Source: Bacillota bacterium
Lineage (GTDB): Bacteria > Bacillota > Clostridia > Lachnospirales > Lachnospiraceae
Assembly: GCA_023443225.1 (NCBI GenBank)
Contig: JAEZVF010000026.1
Span: 1-30,940, forward strand
Direction of reading: 5' to 3'
Length of the DNA stretch: 30,940 nt
Shown here: positions 23,499 through 30,940 of the stretch, one piece after another
Layout: each line of letters begins with the position of its first letter
Position numbering within the stretch: position 1 is the stretch's first letter
The notes under the pieces: generated by a model
What the model was told of the DNA's origin: nothing
What the model saw: only the letters and a program-made list of their open reading frames with translations
Databases searched by the model: none
Program-made: the position numbers and the translations under genes

Positions 23499-23735
23499 TT
23501 TCAAACCATTCCTTTCTTAATATAATTTTTCTCTCAAACTTCCCCTAGCATACTGCTGTCTCTGGAATTTACGGCACATAAATATAAAAACCCTTGTTTA
23601 CCTGGTCTTTTAGATTTTTGTACGGATTTGTGTTGTTATGTGAGTGTTCTTTGTAAGAATTCAGCATTGACTGATAAAAAGTTTGTAAAGAATAGTATAA
23701 AGAATTAGATCTGCCCCTGAAGAATAAAAATACAG

Positions 23736-23763
23736 ATAATAAGAAAAGCACATGTAACGTCAA
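23736..23763 (-). promoter_or_regulatory. Candidate promoter of panBCD
   Basis: On the minus strand, TTGACG (23763-23758) and TATTAT (23741-23736) are 16 bp apart. It is the best match found between panB and the divergent gene. Confidence 0.4.
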
Positions 23764-23947
23764 TATAGAAAGTATTGCTCCTTACGAATGCAAACTTTCA
23801 TGGAATGAAATAATGATTCAGGGTATAGTTTCTATTACCGAATACTATCCGTATATAAATATATCACGACTTCCTGTTTCTGTAAATAAAAATATAGGAT
23901 TATTATCCTTGTTTATATTTTATTGATACACTGTTATATCTTTTCAC

Positions 23948-23976
23948 TTGGAAACTGACAAAAGGAATCATATTCT
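23948..23976 (+). promoter_or_regulatory. Candidate promoter of the CMD-like gene
   Basis: TTGGAA (23948-23953) and TATTCT (23971-23976) are 17 bp apart, with about 50 nt of leader before the start codon. Confidence 0.4.
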
Positions 23977-24028
23977 TTATTAATTTACATATCATAAGGA
24001 ATACAAAAAAGAAAAGGATGGTAACAAT

Positions 24029-24364
24029 ATGGTTAATCAAATTAAGAACTCAAAAATTATTGAAAAAAACTTAAATTATTTTATTGAAAATCATCGTGAA
24101 GTATATGAGGCATACGAAAACTACGGTAGATCCATTCATGAAATGGGGGGTCCATTGGATGAGAAAACAAGGTGGCTCATCAAGGTTGCACTATCTACTG
24201 ACTGTCAAAATGAATACTCCTTGAGAACTCATATATTAAAAGCTCTAGAAAGTGGTTGCACAGAAGAGGAGATTGAACATACTTTGTTATTAGTGGCACC
24301 AACAGCAGGATTTCCAAAGATGATGCATGGATTGTTAGTATTTCGTGACGTTATCGAACATTAA
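24029..24364 (+). CDS. Carboxymuconolactone decarboxylase-like (AhpD-fold) protein lacking the CxxC motif
   Basis: An all-helical protein of 111 residues. GGPLDEKTRWLIKVALS, HILKALESGCTEEEIEHTL and APTAGFPKMMHG fit the CMD/AhpD family. The redox pair of AhpD peroxidase-type members (CxxC followed by H) is absent: the site reads DCQNEYSLRTH, with one cysteine only. Alkylhydroperoxidase chemistry is therefore unlikely, and the function remains open. It has AAAGGATGG before the ATG and its own candidate promoter. It is followed by a long inverted repeat and stands alone, divergent from panB. Confidence 0.85.
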   Translation: MVNQIKNSKIIEKNLNYFIENHREVYEAYENYGRSIHEMGGPLDEKTRWLIKVALSTDCQNEYSLRTHILKALESGCTEEEIEHTLLLVAPTAGFPKMMHGLLVFRDVIEH

Positions 24365-24402
24365 CGTTCTCGTTAACTTTTAGGCTTAAGATTTAATGTT
24401 AA

Positions 24403-24445
24403 TGCCGATATCGTTAATCTAAGCAGAGGATTAACGATATCGGCA
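24403..24445. terminator. Perfect 17-bp inverted repeat, probable bidirectional terminator
   Basis: Arms TGCCGATATCGTTAATC (24403-24419) and GATTAACGATATCGGCA (24429-24445) with a 9-base loop lie between converging genes. Neither side has a real T-tract (TAGTAATGC; TTAACATTAAATC), so it may act as a weak terminator, an mRNA 3'-end stabiliser or a protein site. A smaller repeat, TTAACG/CGTTAA, lies at 24362-24377. Confidence 0.5.
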
Positions 24446-24483
24446 TAGTAATGCTCTGTACAAAATAAACATCCCTTGCTGTT

Positions 24484-27417
24484 TTATGTATCACCTGATA
24501 ATTTCTCAATAAGATCTGCTTCTGCTAATGGTTGACTATAATAATACCCTTGAATATAATCGCAACCATTTTTGGTAAGAAAGTCTTTTTGTTCTTTACT
24601 TTCAACACCTTCTGCAACCACCTTTAAGCCTAAATTATGAGCAATCTCTATAATTGATATAATAAGCGATCTACTTAAATGATTTTCAATTACCTCAGCA
24701 ATAAAATACTTATCAATCTTTAAAATCTGAATAGGCAGGCGCATCAGATAACTTAATGATGAATACCCTGTCCCAAAATCATCTAAGGCGATATGGAAAC
24801 CTTTTTGTTTTAACAGATTCAATTTTTCGTTGATTTCTTCAAAGGAGTCAATAAATATGGACTCCGTTATTTCAAGTATTATCTGGGAAGGTTCAATTCC
24901 AGCATCTTGGACAATTTTAGAAAACTCTTCAATAAAATTTTTCTCTATCATTTGTTTTATGGAAACATTAATGGAAATTGGCAATTTATCATATCCCATA
25001 CGATTCAGTCGTTTCTTAAATTCCAATACTTCCTTTAATACATAAACACCTATCATTGGAATCATTCCTATGTCTTCTGCTAGTGGTATAAATTCCATTG
25101 GGCTTACCATCCCTTTATCAGGGTGTTTCCATCGTATTAATGCTTCTAAATAAGTTATTTCACCAGTGATCGCATCAATCTCTGGTTGATAATATACGAC
25201 AAACTGTTTTTCCTCAAGTGCAATACGAATATCTTCCGACAGTTTCACCTTATCCATTAATATATGAAACAAAGAACTATCAAATATTTTATAACGCATT
25301 TTTCCTTCTTTTTTTGCATTATACATAGCAATGTCCGAATATTGAATCACTGTTTCATAATCCATGGCATGATCTGGATAAATAGCGACTCCTACACTAG
25401 CCGGAAGGTAAATATCCTTCCCTTGTATACGTAATTTTTCATTATTTAAACTTAATAATTGATCAATAATTTCATGAATCAACCCATCTGTGGCTGGAAA
25501 TAGAATCAAAATAAATTCATCACCACCCAACCTTGCAATGCGGACATTATCAGTACAGAGGTCTCTATATCTCATGGCTGCTTGTTTTAATACTTGATCG
25601 CCAAAATCATGTCCAAAAGCATCATTTAAATCCTTAAAATCATCCAAATCAATAAAAAATAATGCATAACGGTTATTAGTTGCAACTGCCTCCGACTGAA
25701 TCTCACATACCATCTTATAAAATCCAGTTCTGTTACTTAACCCGGTAAGTGAATCACAATAAGCCAGATTTTCAATCTTCTGGAGATTTTCTTTTTTCTC
25801 AGTAATATCTATAAAACAACCTGACATGCGAATGGGCTGATCGTCTTTCCAAATCGCTTTCGCATGAATAGAGAACCAACGATAGATATCCTTATCTACA
25901 TTAATCCTGATTTCAGCAAACAAATTAGGGCTTTTTTTCTGTAAATAACGTTCAAGTATGTCTTTAAACGTATCTATGTCCTCTGGACGAAGCCATGATA
26001 AAAATTCTTCATACTGTACACTTCCCTTTTGCAAACCAAATACTTCCAACGGCCGTTCAGGAAAATAAAATTCTTTTGTGGAAAAGAAAAAATCAAAAAT
26101 AATATCGTTTGCAGCATCCGTTACTAAACGATACCTTTCTTCACTTACTACTAACTGATTCTTGGTTTCTAATAACTCATTATACTGTAATTGTAGTTTA
26201 TCTTCGGAACGACTTACTGTTTCATATAGATGACCGATAATTTCATTTCTCTCTATTAATTTATTTTCAACTTTTTTCAATTTCATGATATTATAATGAA
26301 GCACAGTTATAAAAAGAATCAGGAAGATAAAAACTCCAATTACTATCATAACACCAGTCTGATAACGTTCAAAAAATGTAACATTCCGATGAATCACCAC
26401 ACTGTCTTCTGGAAGTTCATTTATTGCTATTCCAAACTTTAACATGCTGTTGTAATCAAACATCGGTTCATAATAATCCCCGTCAGCCGATTCAATTTCA
26501 GATATGTTGGTGCCACCTATTATTTTTACAGCTATCTGACCTGCTTTTTTTCCGTGCTCTTTAGCAATTAACAAATTACCTCCCATAGCTCCTGTGCCAA
26601 AAGCATAATCGTATAAAACATACAAAGGAATGGAGCTATGATTGCTGATTATCCCTGCTACATTCTGACCGCCATAATGTTCTTTTAATGTATCTAAGGA
26701 ATAAGCACCTAACATGATCACGCTCTTTGAATCAAGTGTTGATACAAAGTTTAACATCTCATTAAAATCCATCTCGCTCAAAGATATTACGGTCAATTCG
26801 GGGTATGTACTTCTAACTGTATCTGAAATCATGCGTTCCGTAGTCATACCTATATCTGTCATTTCAGAAATCAAATAAATTTTCTCCAAGTCTTTATTCA
26901 ATCTCATGGCATACTGCAGTGTAGTATTAATATCCAACTTTTCATACACTCCGGTGAGGTTTTGATTCGTTTTCATTAATTTTTCTGCAGATTCCTTATA
27001 CACACCACAAAATACTATTGGTGCATTAGAAAACAATTCCTTCCGATACTTTAGGGCAAATAATAAAGCCTGATCATCGGTTGTAATTATGATGTCAATT
27101 TTTTCATATTGATATTTGTAAGCAAATTTCTCCAGTATTAATTCTTGATATTTATTTTCAGGAAATCTTTTAAAATCCAGACTTTCCGTATAAGTTGTAT
27201 ATTCGGTATCTAATTCGCTGAGTGCAGCTGTGATGCCGCTATTTAAATTATCTGTCCAAAGAAAATCACTATATGAATTTAGTATTAAGACGTTAATATT
27301 TTCCCTGTTAGCATCCGCAACAATTCGAGAATTGCTCATTCCACAAAACAATACAACACCCAGTAAAATCAGATTGAAAAAACATTTTTTGTAACTATAT
27401 GGAAGTTTATTTTGCAT
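24484..27417 (-). CDS. Membrane sensor with substrate-binding-like, PAS, GGDEF and EAL domains
   Basis: Cyclic-di-GMP turnover protein of 977 residues. Order: signal peptide/helix (about 12-34); extracytoplasmic ABC substrate-binding-like sensor (about 40-340; NVLILNSYSDFLW, IITTDDQALLFAL, APIVFCGVY); transmembrane helix (about 354-377); coiled coil; PAS (about 428-543); GGDEF domain with intact GGDEF (631-635); EAL domain with intact EAL (758-760) and DDFGTGYSS (879-887). The usual RxxD inhibitory site before GGDEF reads TDNV, so product inhibition is probably missing. Both enzymatic motifs are intact, so it may make or break c-di-GMP depending on signal. The start was moved from 27513 to 27417 because GAGGGGG lies 5 bases before this ATG and the signal peptide then sits at the N-terminus. 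Single gene; ligand unknown. Confidence 0.93.
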   Translation of the reverse strand: MQNKLPYSYKKCFFNLILLGVVLFCGMSNSRIVADANRENINVLILNSYSDFLWTDNLNSGITAALSELDTEYTTYTESLDFKRFPENKYQELILEKFAYKYQYEKIDIIITTDDQALLFALKYRKELFSNAPIVFCGVYKESAEKLMKTNQNLTGVYEKLDINTTLQYAMRLNKDLEKIYLISEMTDIGMTTERMISDTVRSTYPELTVISLSEMDFNEMLNFVSTLDSKSVIMLGAYSLDTLKEHYGGQNVAGIISNHSSIPLYVLYDYAFGTGAMGGNLLIAKEHGKKAGQIAVKIIGGTNISEIESADGDYYEPMFDYNSMLKFGIAINELPEDSVVIHRNVTFFERYQTGVMIVIGVFIFLILFITVLHYNIMKLKKVENKLIERNEIIGHLYETVSRSEDKLQLQYNELLETKNQLVVSEERYRLVTDAANDIIFDFFFSTKEFYFPERPLEVFGLQKGSVQYEEFLSWLRPEDIDTFKDILERYLQKKSPNLFAEIRINVDKDIYRWFSIHAKAIWKDDQPIRMSGCFIDITEKKENLQKIENLAYCDSLTGLSNRTGFYKMVCEIQSEAVATNNRYALFFIDLDDFKDLNDAFGHDFGDQVLKQAAMRYRDLCTDNVRIARLGGDEFILILFPATDGLIHEIIDQLLSLNNEKLRIQGKDIYLPASVGVAIYPDHAMDYETVIQYSDIAMYNAKKEGKMRYKIFDSSLFHILMDKVKLSEDIRIALEEKQFVVYYQPEIDAITGEITYLEALIRWKHPDKGMVSPMEFIPLAEDIGMIPMIGVYVLKEVLEFKKRLNRMGYDKLPISINVSIKQMIEKNFIEEFSKIVQDAGIEPSQIILEITESIFIDSFEEINEKLNLLKQKGFHIALDDFGTGYSSLSYLMRLPIQILKIDKYFIAEVIENHLSRSLIISIIEIAHNLGLKVVAEGVESKEQKDFLTKNGCDYIQGYYYSQPLAEADLIEKLSGDT

Positions 27418-27603
27418 TTTTACCCCCTCTTCACCAATATAATACATTATATTCCACTTTACGATTTTAGTACATTCATTCTTATTACCTATAAAATCAA
27501 ATTTATGGTTCAACTATTTTAATTACATAAAACGATTGGATTTGAAGAATACTTATTTTGAATGATTGAACTCGCAGATTAATTTGTGACAAGAAAGGTA
27601 GTT

Positions 27604-27816
27604 ATGAGAATGGAAGATAAAAATTTAGTAGATGGTAAAGGAATTCCAATGGGATTAGGGATGGCACTTGCACAAAATCTGGATGCCATGAACTACTTTG
27701 CTTCTCTTGGAGATGAGAAGAAAAAAGAAATTATTGATCACACACATCAGATAAGGTCCAAGAATGAAATGCAGGAATTTGTGTCTCATATTTCAGATGG
27801 TAATAGTTTCCGATAA
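27604..27816 (+). CDS. Small conserved-looking protein of unknown function (70 residues)
   Basis: Begins MRMEDKNLVDGKGIPMGLGM and contains ALAQNLDAMNYFASL, EKKKEIIDHTHQIRSKNEM and a short Ser/Gly tail. The middle looks like a helix-turn-helix-sized helical bundle, with no cysteine, signal peptide or membrane segment. The ATG at 27604 follows AAAGG at 5 bases; the upstream GTG at 27586 lacks a ribosome binding site. Similar short clostridial proteins seem familiar, but I cannot name a family or role. It is a single gene converging on the beta-helix gene, with a shared terminator. Confidence 0.75.
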   Translation: MRMEDKNLVDGKGIPMGLGMALAQNLDAMNYFASLGDEKKKEIIDHTHQIRSKNEMQEFVSHISDGNSFR

Positions 27817-27820
27817 TAGA

Positions 27821-27882
27821 TGGGGTTGTTGCAATATTCTTTAGACCTAAGTTTGCTAAGTCTATCATTTTGCAACAACCCA
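27821..27882. terminator. Bidirectional terminator between the 70-residue and beta-helix genes
   Basis: Arms GGGTTGTTGCAA (27823-27834) and TTGCAACAACCC (27870-27881) enclose a 35-base loop that can fold again (TAGAC/GTCTA). The arms repeat those of the terminator at 3278-3316. Confidence 0.75.
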
Positions 27883-27887
27883 TATGT

Positions 27888-28568
27888 TTATTCCGATATG
27901 CCTTGCAGAGAGACGATTTCTCCCTGTTTTTTATAGATACTTGCTTGTGGTACATATCCTCGAACCATGGATAATGGGTAGATTTGTGCACCTCTTCCTA
28001 CAACGCTTCCAGGGTTTAATACACTATTACAGCCAATCTCAACATTATCCCCTAAGATAGCACCCATTTTCTTTAATCCCGTCGCTACCTTTTCTGTATC
28101 ATAAGAAATTGTAACAAGGGTTTTATTTGATTTAACATTAGAGGTAATGGACCCGGCACCCAAGTGCGCTTTATAGCCTAATATGGAATCTCCAACATAG
28201 TTGTAATGAGGAACCTGTACTTTATTAAATAATATTACATTTTTAAGTTCTGTTGAATTCCCCACAACAGCACCTTCGCCTACGATAGCATTACCACGGA
28301 TAAAAGCACAATGCCGTATTTCAGCTTCTTTTCCGATAATGGCAGGCCCATGAATACATGCAGAAGGCGCTACCTGTGCAGATTTTGCTATCCAAACACT
28401 TTCACTGACTTTCGTATACTCTTCCGTAGATAGTTGCTCTCCAATTGCCAAAATAAATTGACTGATTTTCGGTAAGACCTCCCAAGGATAACTTACTCCT
28501 TCAAAGATAGGAGCTGCAATGGTTTGTGACAGGTCCAATAAGTTTTCGATTAACATTTGCTTATACAT
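27888..28568 (-). CDS. Left-handed beta-helix (hexapeptide repeat) protein related to the GlmU acetyltransferase domain
   Basis: Probable acyltransferase or sugar-nucleotide-related protein of 226 residues. After about 60 helical residues, hexapeptide repeats run from about 62 (VWIAKSAQVAPSACIHGPAI, IIGKEAEI, AIVGEGAVVG) to about 210. PHYNYVGDSILGYKAHLGAG and VEIGCNSVLNPGSVVGRGAQ closely resemble the acetyltransferase half of GlmU, where PHLSYVGD and NIGAG occur. The pyrophosphorylase domain of GlmU is absent, so any annotation as full GlmU would be wrong. GAGGAAATT precedes the ATG. It lies 38 bp after topB on the same strand, suggesting co-transcription without an obvious functional link. 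Confidence 0.83.
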   Translation of the reverse strand: MYKQMLIENLLDLSQTIAAPIFEGVSYPWEVLPKISQFILAIGEQLSTEEYTKVSESVWIAKSAQVAPSACIHGPAIIGKEAEIRHCAFIRGNAIVGEGAVVGNSTELKNVILFNKVQVPHYNYVGDSILGYKAHLGAGSITSNVKSNKTLVTISYDTEKVATGLKKMGAILGDNVEIGCNSVLNPGSVVGRGAQIYPLSMVRGYVPQASIYKKQGEIVSLQGISE

Positions 28569-28606
28569 AATTTCCTCATCCCTTCATTAACAGCAGTGAT
28601 TACACA

Positions 28607-30676
28607 TTACTTTTTATAATTCATAGATATCAAATCAAAGGAGCTACGTAACATACTTTGGTTGTTTAATCCTTTTACACCATTTGTCATACGGCTGACA
28701 AAGCCCTCCAGCTTCTCCATATACTCATTTTCTGAAATAGTTCCTTCGGATACATAAGTTAAACCCTTTTCCCAACTAGCCGTTAACTCAGCATTTAGAA
28801 GAGATTTAATAGAAGAATCTACTACATCGTAAATCATTTCACCTAATTGGGACGGGGTTATGATCTGGGTTTTCTTATTCAGACTTAAATAATTGATCTT
28901 ACATAATTTATTAAGAATTTCAGCCCTGGTAGCACTCGTTCCTATTCCGCTTCCCTTTATCTGTGCCCGCAGTTCTTCATCTTCGATAAGCTGTCCTGCA
29001 TTTTCCATTGCTAAGATCAGAGAACCTGAATTATATCGTTTTGGCGGTGCGGTTTCGCCTTCTTTTATCATCAAAGCTCTTAACGGTAACAACATGCCTT
29101 TTTTGAGACTCTTAATTACCTCTATAAAGTCCGTATCAAAGCTTTCTTCCTCTTCCACCGTATCGGTGGAGTTTGCCTTTTTATGAAATGTATTGGTTAC
29201 GACTTTTAAGTAGCCTTCGTCAACCAGCACACGGAATGAGGAAAAGAAGCATTCACCCTTTATTTTTGTTATTAGATTAATCTTCTGATATACTGCAGCA
29301 GGATAAAAAATACTTAAGAATCTTCTGACGATAATCTCATAGACCTTAACTCCGGTAGGGGATAAGGAGTTTAATGCATGAAACCCTTGACCGGTTGGAA
29401 TAATTGCATAATGGTCCGTAATCTGCTTATCATTGACATATCTAGTCTTTGCAATATTTTTATAATATCCCTTTTCAAGAATTTCGCTTGCAAACTCTTT
29501 CGCATGAGGATAATTACGTAACCCTCCGATGTTTTTATGTATTTCTTTACTAACGGCTGTAGACAGGACTCTTGCATCCGTTCTCGGATAGGTTACCAGT
29601 TTTTTTTCGTATAAATCCTGTGTTATCTTAAGTGTTTCATCCGGACTGATTTTAAATAGTTTGGAACATTCATTTTGCAATTCAGCAAGGTTAAACAGCA
29701 ATGGTGGATTCTTATTTTCTTTCTTTTTCTCCATACTGGTAATTTCCGCTGATATGCTTTCTTCCTCGGACAAGGTATCTACAAGACTATTTTTATTATT
29801 CTCCTGACAATCTATCAGTCTTGGCTTTCGATCCAGCAAATCTTCGATTAATCCTTCTGCATCTTGACGTTCCTTAAATCCATTCTCTTTATATAATAAG
29901 GGAGAATTAAAGTACTTAGAACCTTCAATTGCTCGAAATTCACCGTCAAACCTTCTTCCAGAAGCATCCAATGTACTAAGCACACGAAAGAAGGGTGTCT
30001 TTACAAATGCCCTGACTTCACGCTCTCTTCGTACTACCATTCCCAGAACGCAGGTCATGACCCTGCCGACTGAAATCGCTGCCCTCTTCTCACTTCCCAG
30101 ATAGTTTGTAATGCTTTGTCCATACTTTAGTGTAAGAATACGTGAGAAATTAATTCCCATCAGATAATCTTCTTTTGCACGCAAATAGGCAGCATCGGAT
30201 AAATTATTATATTCAGCCAAAGGTTTAGCTTCCTTAATCCCACGTAATATTTCTTCTTCTGTCTGGGAGTCAATCCATACACGGCGTTTCTCCTTGTTTT
30301 CAGGCACCCCAGCCATCTGATCCACTAATCGGTAGATATATTCTCCTTCTCTTCCCGAGTCAGTACAGACATAAATATGGGAAACATCGGTACGGTTAAG
30401 TAAAGACTTGACTGTATTGAATTGTTTACTTACATTGGGAATCACTTCGTAACGAAAGGTCTTTGGCAAAAAAGGTAATGTTCCCAAGGTCCAACGCTTT
30501 AATGCGGGATCATAAGCCTCAGGATAACTCATTGTTACCAAATGTCCTACGCACCAGGTTACAATAGAAGCATCGGATTCCATGTATCCATCCTTTTTCT
30601 TGAAATCTTCTTTCAAGGCCTTAGCAAATTCCTGTGCAACACTGGGTTTTTCCGAAATGTATAAACTTTTAGACAT
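28607..30676 (-). CDS. topB: DNA topoisomerase III (type IA)
   Basis: Relaxes negative supercoils and resolves single-strand-linked DNA. In 689 residues: the TOPRIM domain opens with LYISEKPSVAQEFA (catalytic E9) and includes CTDSGREGEYI (104-114) with D106; RAKEDYLMGINFSR and AAISVGRVMTCVLGMVV lie in the gate domains; the catalytic tyrosine is Y363 in LVTYPRTDARVLS. GSGIGTSATRAEIL is the conserved late motif. There are no C-terminal zinc fingers, as expected for TopB. The ribosome binding site is weak. The 142 bp upstream end at the group II intron, so any promoter must lie in that gap or in the intron; a poor TTTAAA/TATGAT pair is all I see. Confidence 0.96.
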   Translation of the reverse strand: MSKSLYISEKPSVAQEFAKALKEDFKKKDGYMESDASIVTWCVGHLVTMSYPEAYDPALKRWTLGTLPFLPKTFRYEVIPNVSKQFNTVKSLLNRTDVSHIYVCTDSGREGEYIYRLVDQMAGVPENKEKRRVWIDSQTEEEILRGIKEAKPLAEYNNLSDAAYLRAKEDYLMGINFSRILTLKYGQSITNYLGSEKRAAISVGRVMTCVLGMVVRREREVRAFVKTPFFRVLSTLDASGRRFDGEFRAIEGSKYFNSPLLYKENGFKERQDAEGLIEDLLDRKPRLIDCQENNKNSLVDTLSEEESISAEITSMEKKKENKNPPLLFNLAELQNECSKLFKISPDETLKITQDLYEKKLVTYPRTDARVLSTAVSKEIHKNIGGLRNYPHAKEFASEILEKGYYKNIAKTRYVNDKQITDHYAIIPTGQGFHALNSLSPTGVKVYEIIVRRFLSIFYPAAVYQKINLITKIKGECFFSSFRVLVDEGYLKVVTNTFHKKANSTDTVEEEESFDTDFIEVIKSLKKGMLLPLRALMIKEGETAPPKRYNSGSLILAMENAGQLIEDEELRAQIKGSGIGTSATRAEILNKLCKINYLSLNKKTQIITPSQLGEMIYDVVDSSIKSLLNAELTASWEKGLTYVSEGTISENEYMEKLEGFVSRMTNGVKGLNNQSMLRSSFDLISMNYKK

Positions 30677-30818
30677 GTATGAAATCCAACTTTCTTAATA
30701 AATAATAATTTTACATCTTTATATCATAGCATATCGACATGGATTTTAAAAGAATATACTTTCTAATTTTATTTTTATAACTTCTATACCCATAGTTAGA
30801 CTAGCAAAAGATTCATTT

Positions 30819-30940
30819 GTAGAGTAGGTCAGAGGGCATAAGCCCTCTTTCCCCTCATCAAACCGTGCATGAGGTTTTCCCTCACACGGCTTTCCGACAT
30901 TCTTCTTTCTACAGCTTTGTGTTATGCAACAGACATTCTT
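30819..30940 (-). mobile_element. Group II intron, 3' end with domains V and VI (partial, runs off the right edge)
   Basis: Read on the minus strand, 30893-30860 is a 34-nt domain V (starts AAAGCCGTGTGAGG, ends CATGCACGGTTT), folding as GCCGTG/CACGGT with a GAAA-type loop. Domain VI follows (30859-30819): GAGGGC/GCCCTC hairpin and a 3' tail CCTACTCTAC with the likely bulged branch-point A. The tail form resembles class C introns, which end CCUACUCUAY. The exact 3' end could be 30819 or 30825. The reverse transcriptase gene would lie to the right, outside the window. It is oriented like the intron at 1-117, upstream of topB. Confidence 0.85.

Larger units (their letters stand above)
23499..24028. 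other. Divergent intergenic region upstream of panB
   Basis: An AT-rich gap of 530 bp between panB (-) and the CMD-like gene (+). It contains candidate promoters in both directions (23736-23763 minus; 23948-23976 plus). The panB leader would be about 230 nt; no known riboswitch class was recognised in it. A 64-codon minus-strand frame starting at TTG 23763 begins within the promoter and has no ribosome binding site, so it is not counted as a gene. Confidence 0.5.

Noticed and set aside
23569..23763. 64-codon minus-strand frame upstream of panB
   Set aside because: Starts with TTG inside the candidate -35 box, has no ribosome binding site and has low-complexity AT-rich composition.

Overview
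The window looks like chromosomal DNA of a low-GC, Gram-positive anaerobe of the class Clostridia, probably Lachnospiraceae or a close relative. The evidence is AT-rich intergenic DNA, strong AGGAGG-type ribosome binding sites, GTP-type PEP carboxykinase, a GGGtGRT protein next to a NifU-like scaffold, and MetH without its reactivation domain. The species is not proven from the sequence. I see no rRNA, tRNA, CRISPR array, phage genes or plasmid genes.

Layout. Both edges lie inside group II introns read on the minus strand: an intron 5' end at 1-117 and an intron 3' end (domains V and VI) at 30819-30940. Between them are, in order: pckA (-); a TipA-like MerR regulator (+) with a textbook MerR promoter; a SASA-family carbohydrate esterase (-); a MarR regulator with a two-gene heterodimeric ABC exporter (-); a 52-residue acidic protein (+); a methionine-synthesis pair, YitJ-like fusion then MetH (-); putP (-); a lipoprotein (+); a small membrane protein with a YfjL-like protein (-); the NifU-like scaffold with the GGGtGRT protein (-); a 3-methyladenine DNA glycosylase (-); panB-panC-panD (-); a carboxymuconolactone-decarboxylase-like protein (+); a sensor GGDEF-EAL protein (-); a small conserved-looking protein (+); and topB with a left-handed beta-helix protein (-).

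How the genes work together. PckA interconverts oxaloacetate and PEP. The YitJ-like protein makes 5-methyl-THF and MetH moves that methyl to homocysteine. PanB, PanC and PanD cover the pantothenate branch except ketopantoate reductase. The ABC pair reads as one heterodimer with one competent and one degenerate ATP site, controlled by the MarR protein encoded upstream. The MerR gene appears to control itself and has an internal start that would yield a separate ligand-binding domain, as in TipAL/TipAS. The least understood unit is the NifU-like plus GGGtGRT operon, which is the best candidate here for an undescribed system.

Several starts were moved downstream of the longest reading frame because a good ribosome binding site and family length favour the internal start (metH, yitJ, panD, panC, the GGDEF-EAL gene, the 84- and 70-residue proteins). 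All function calls come from reading motifs by eye; no database search was run.
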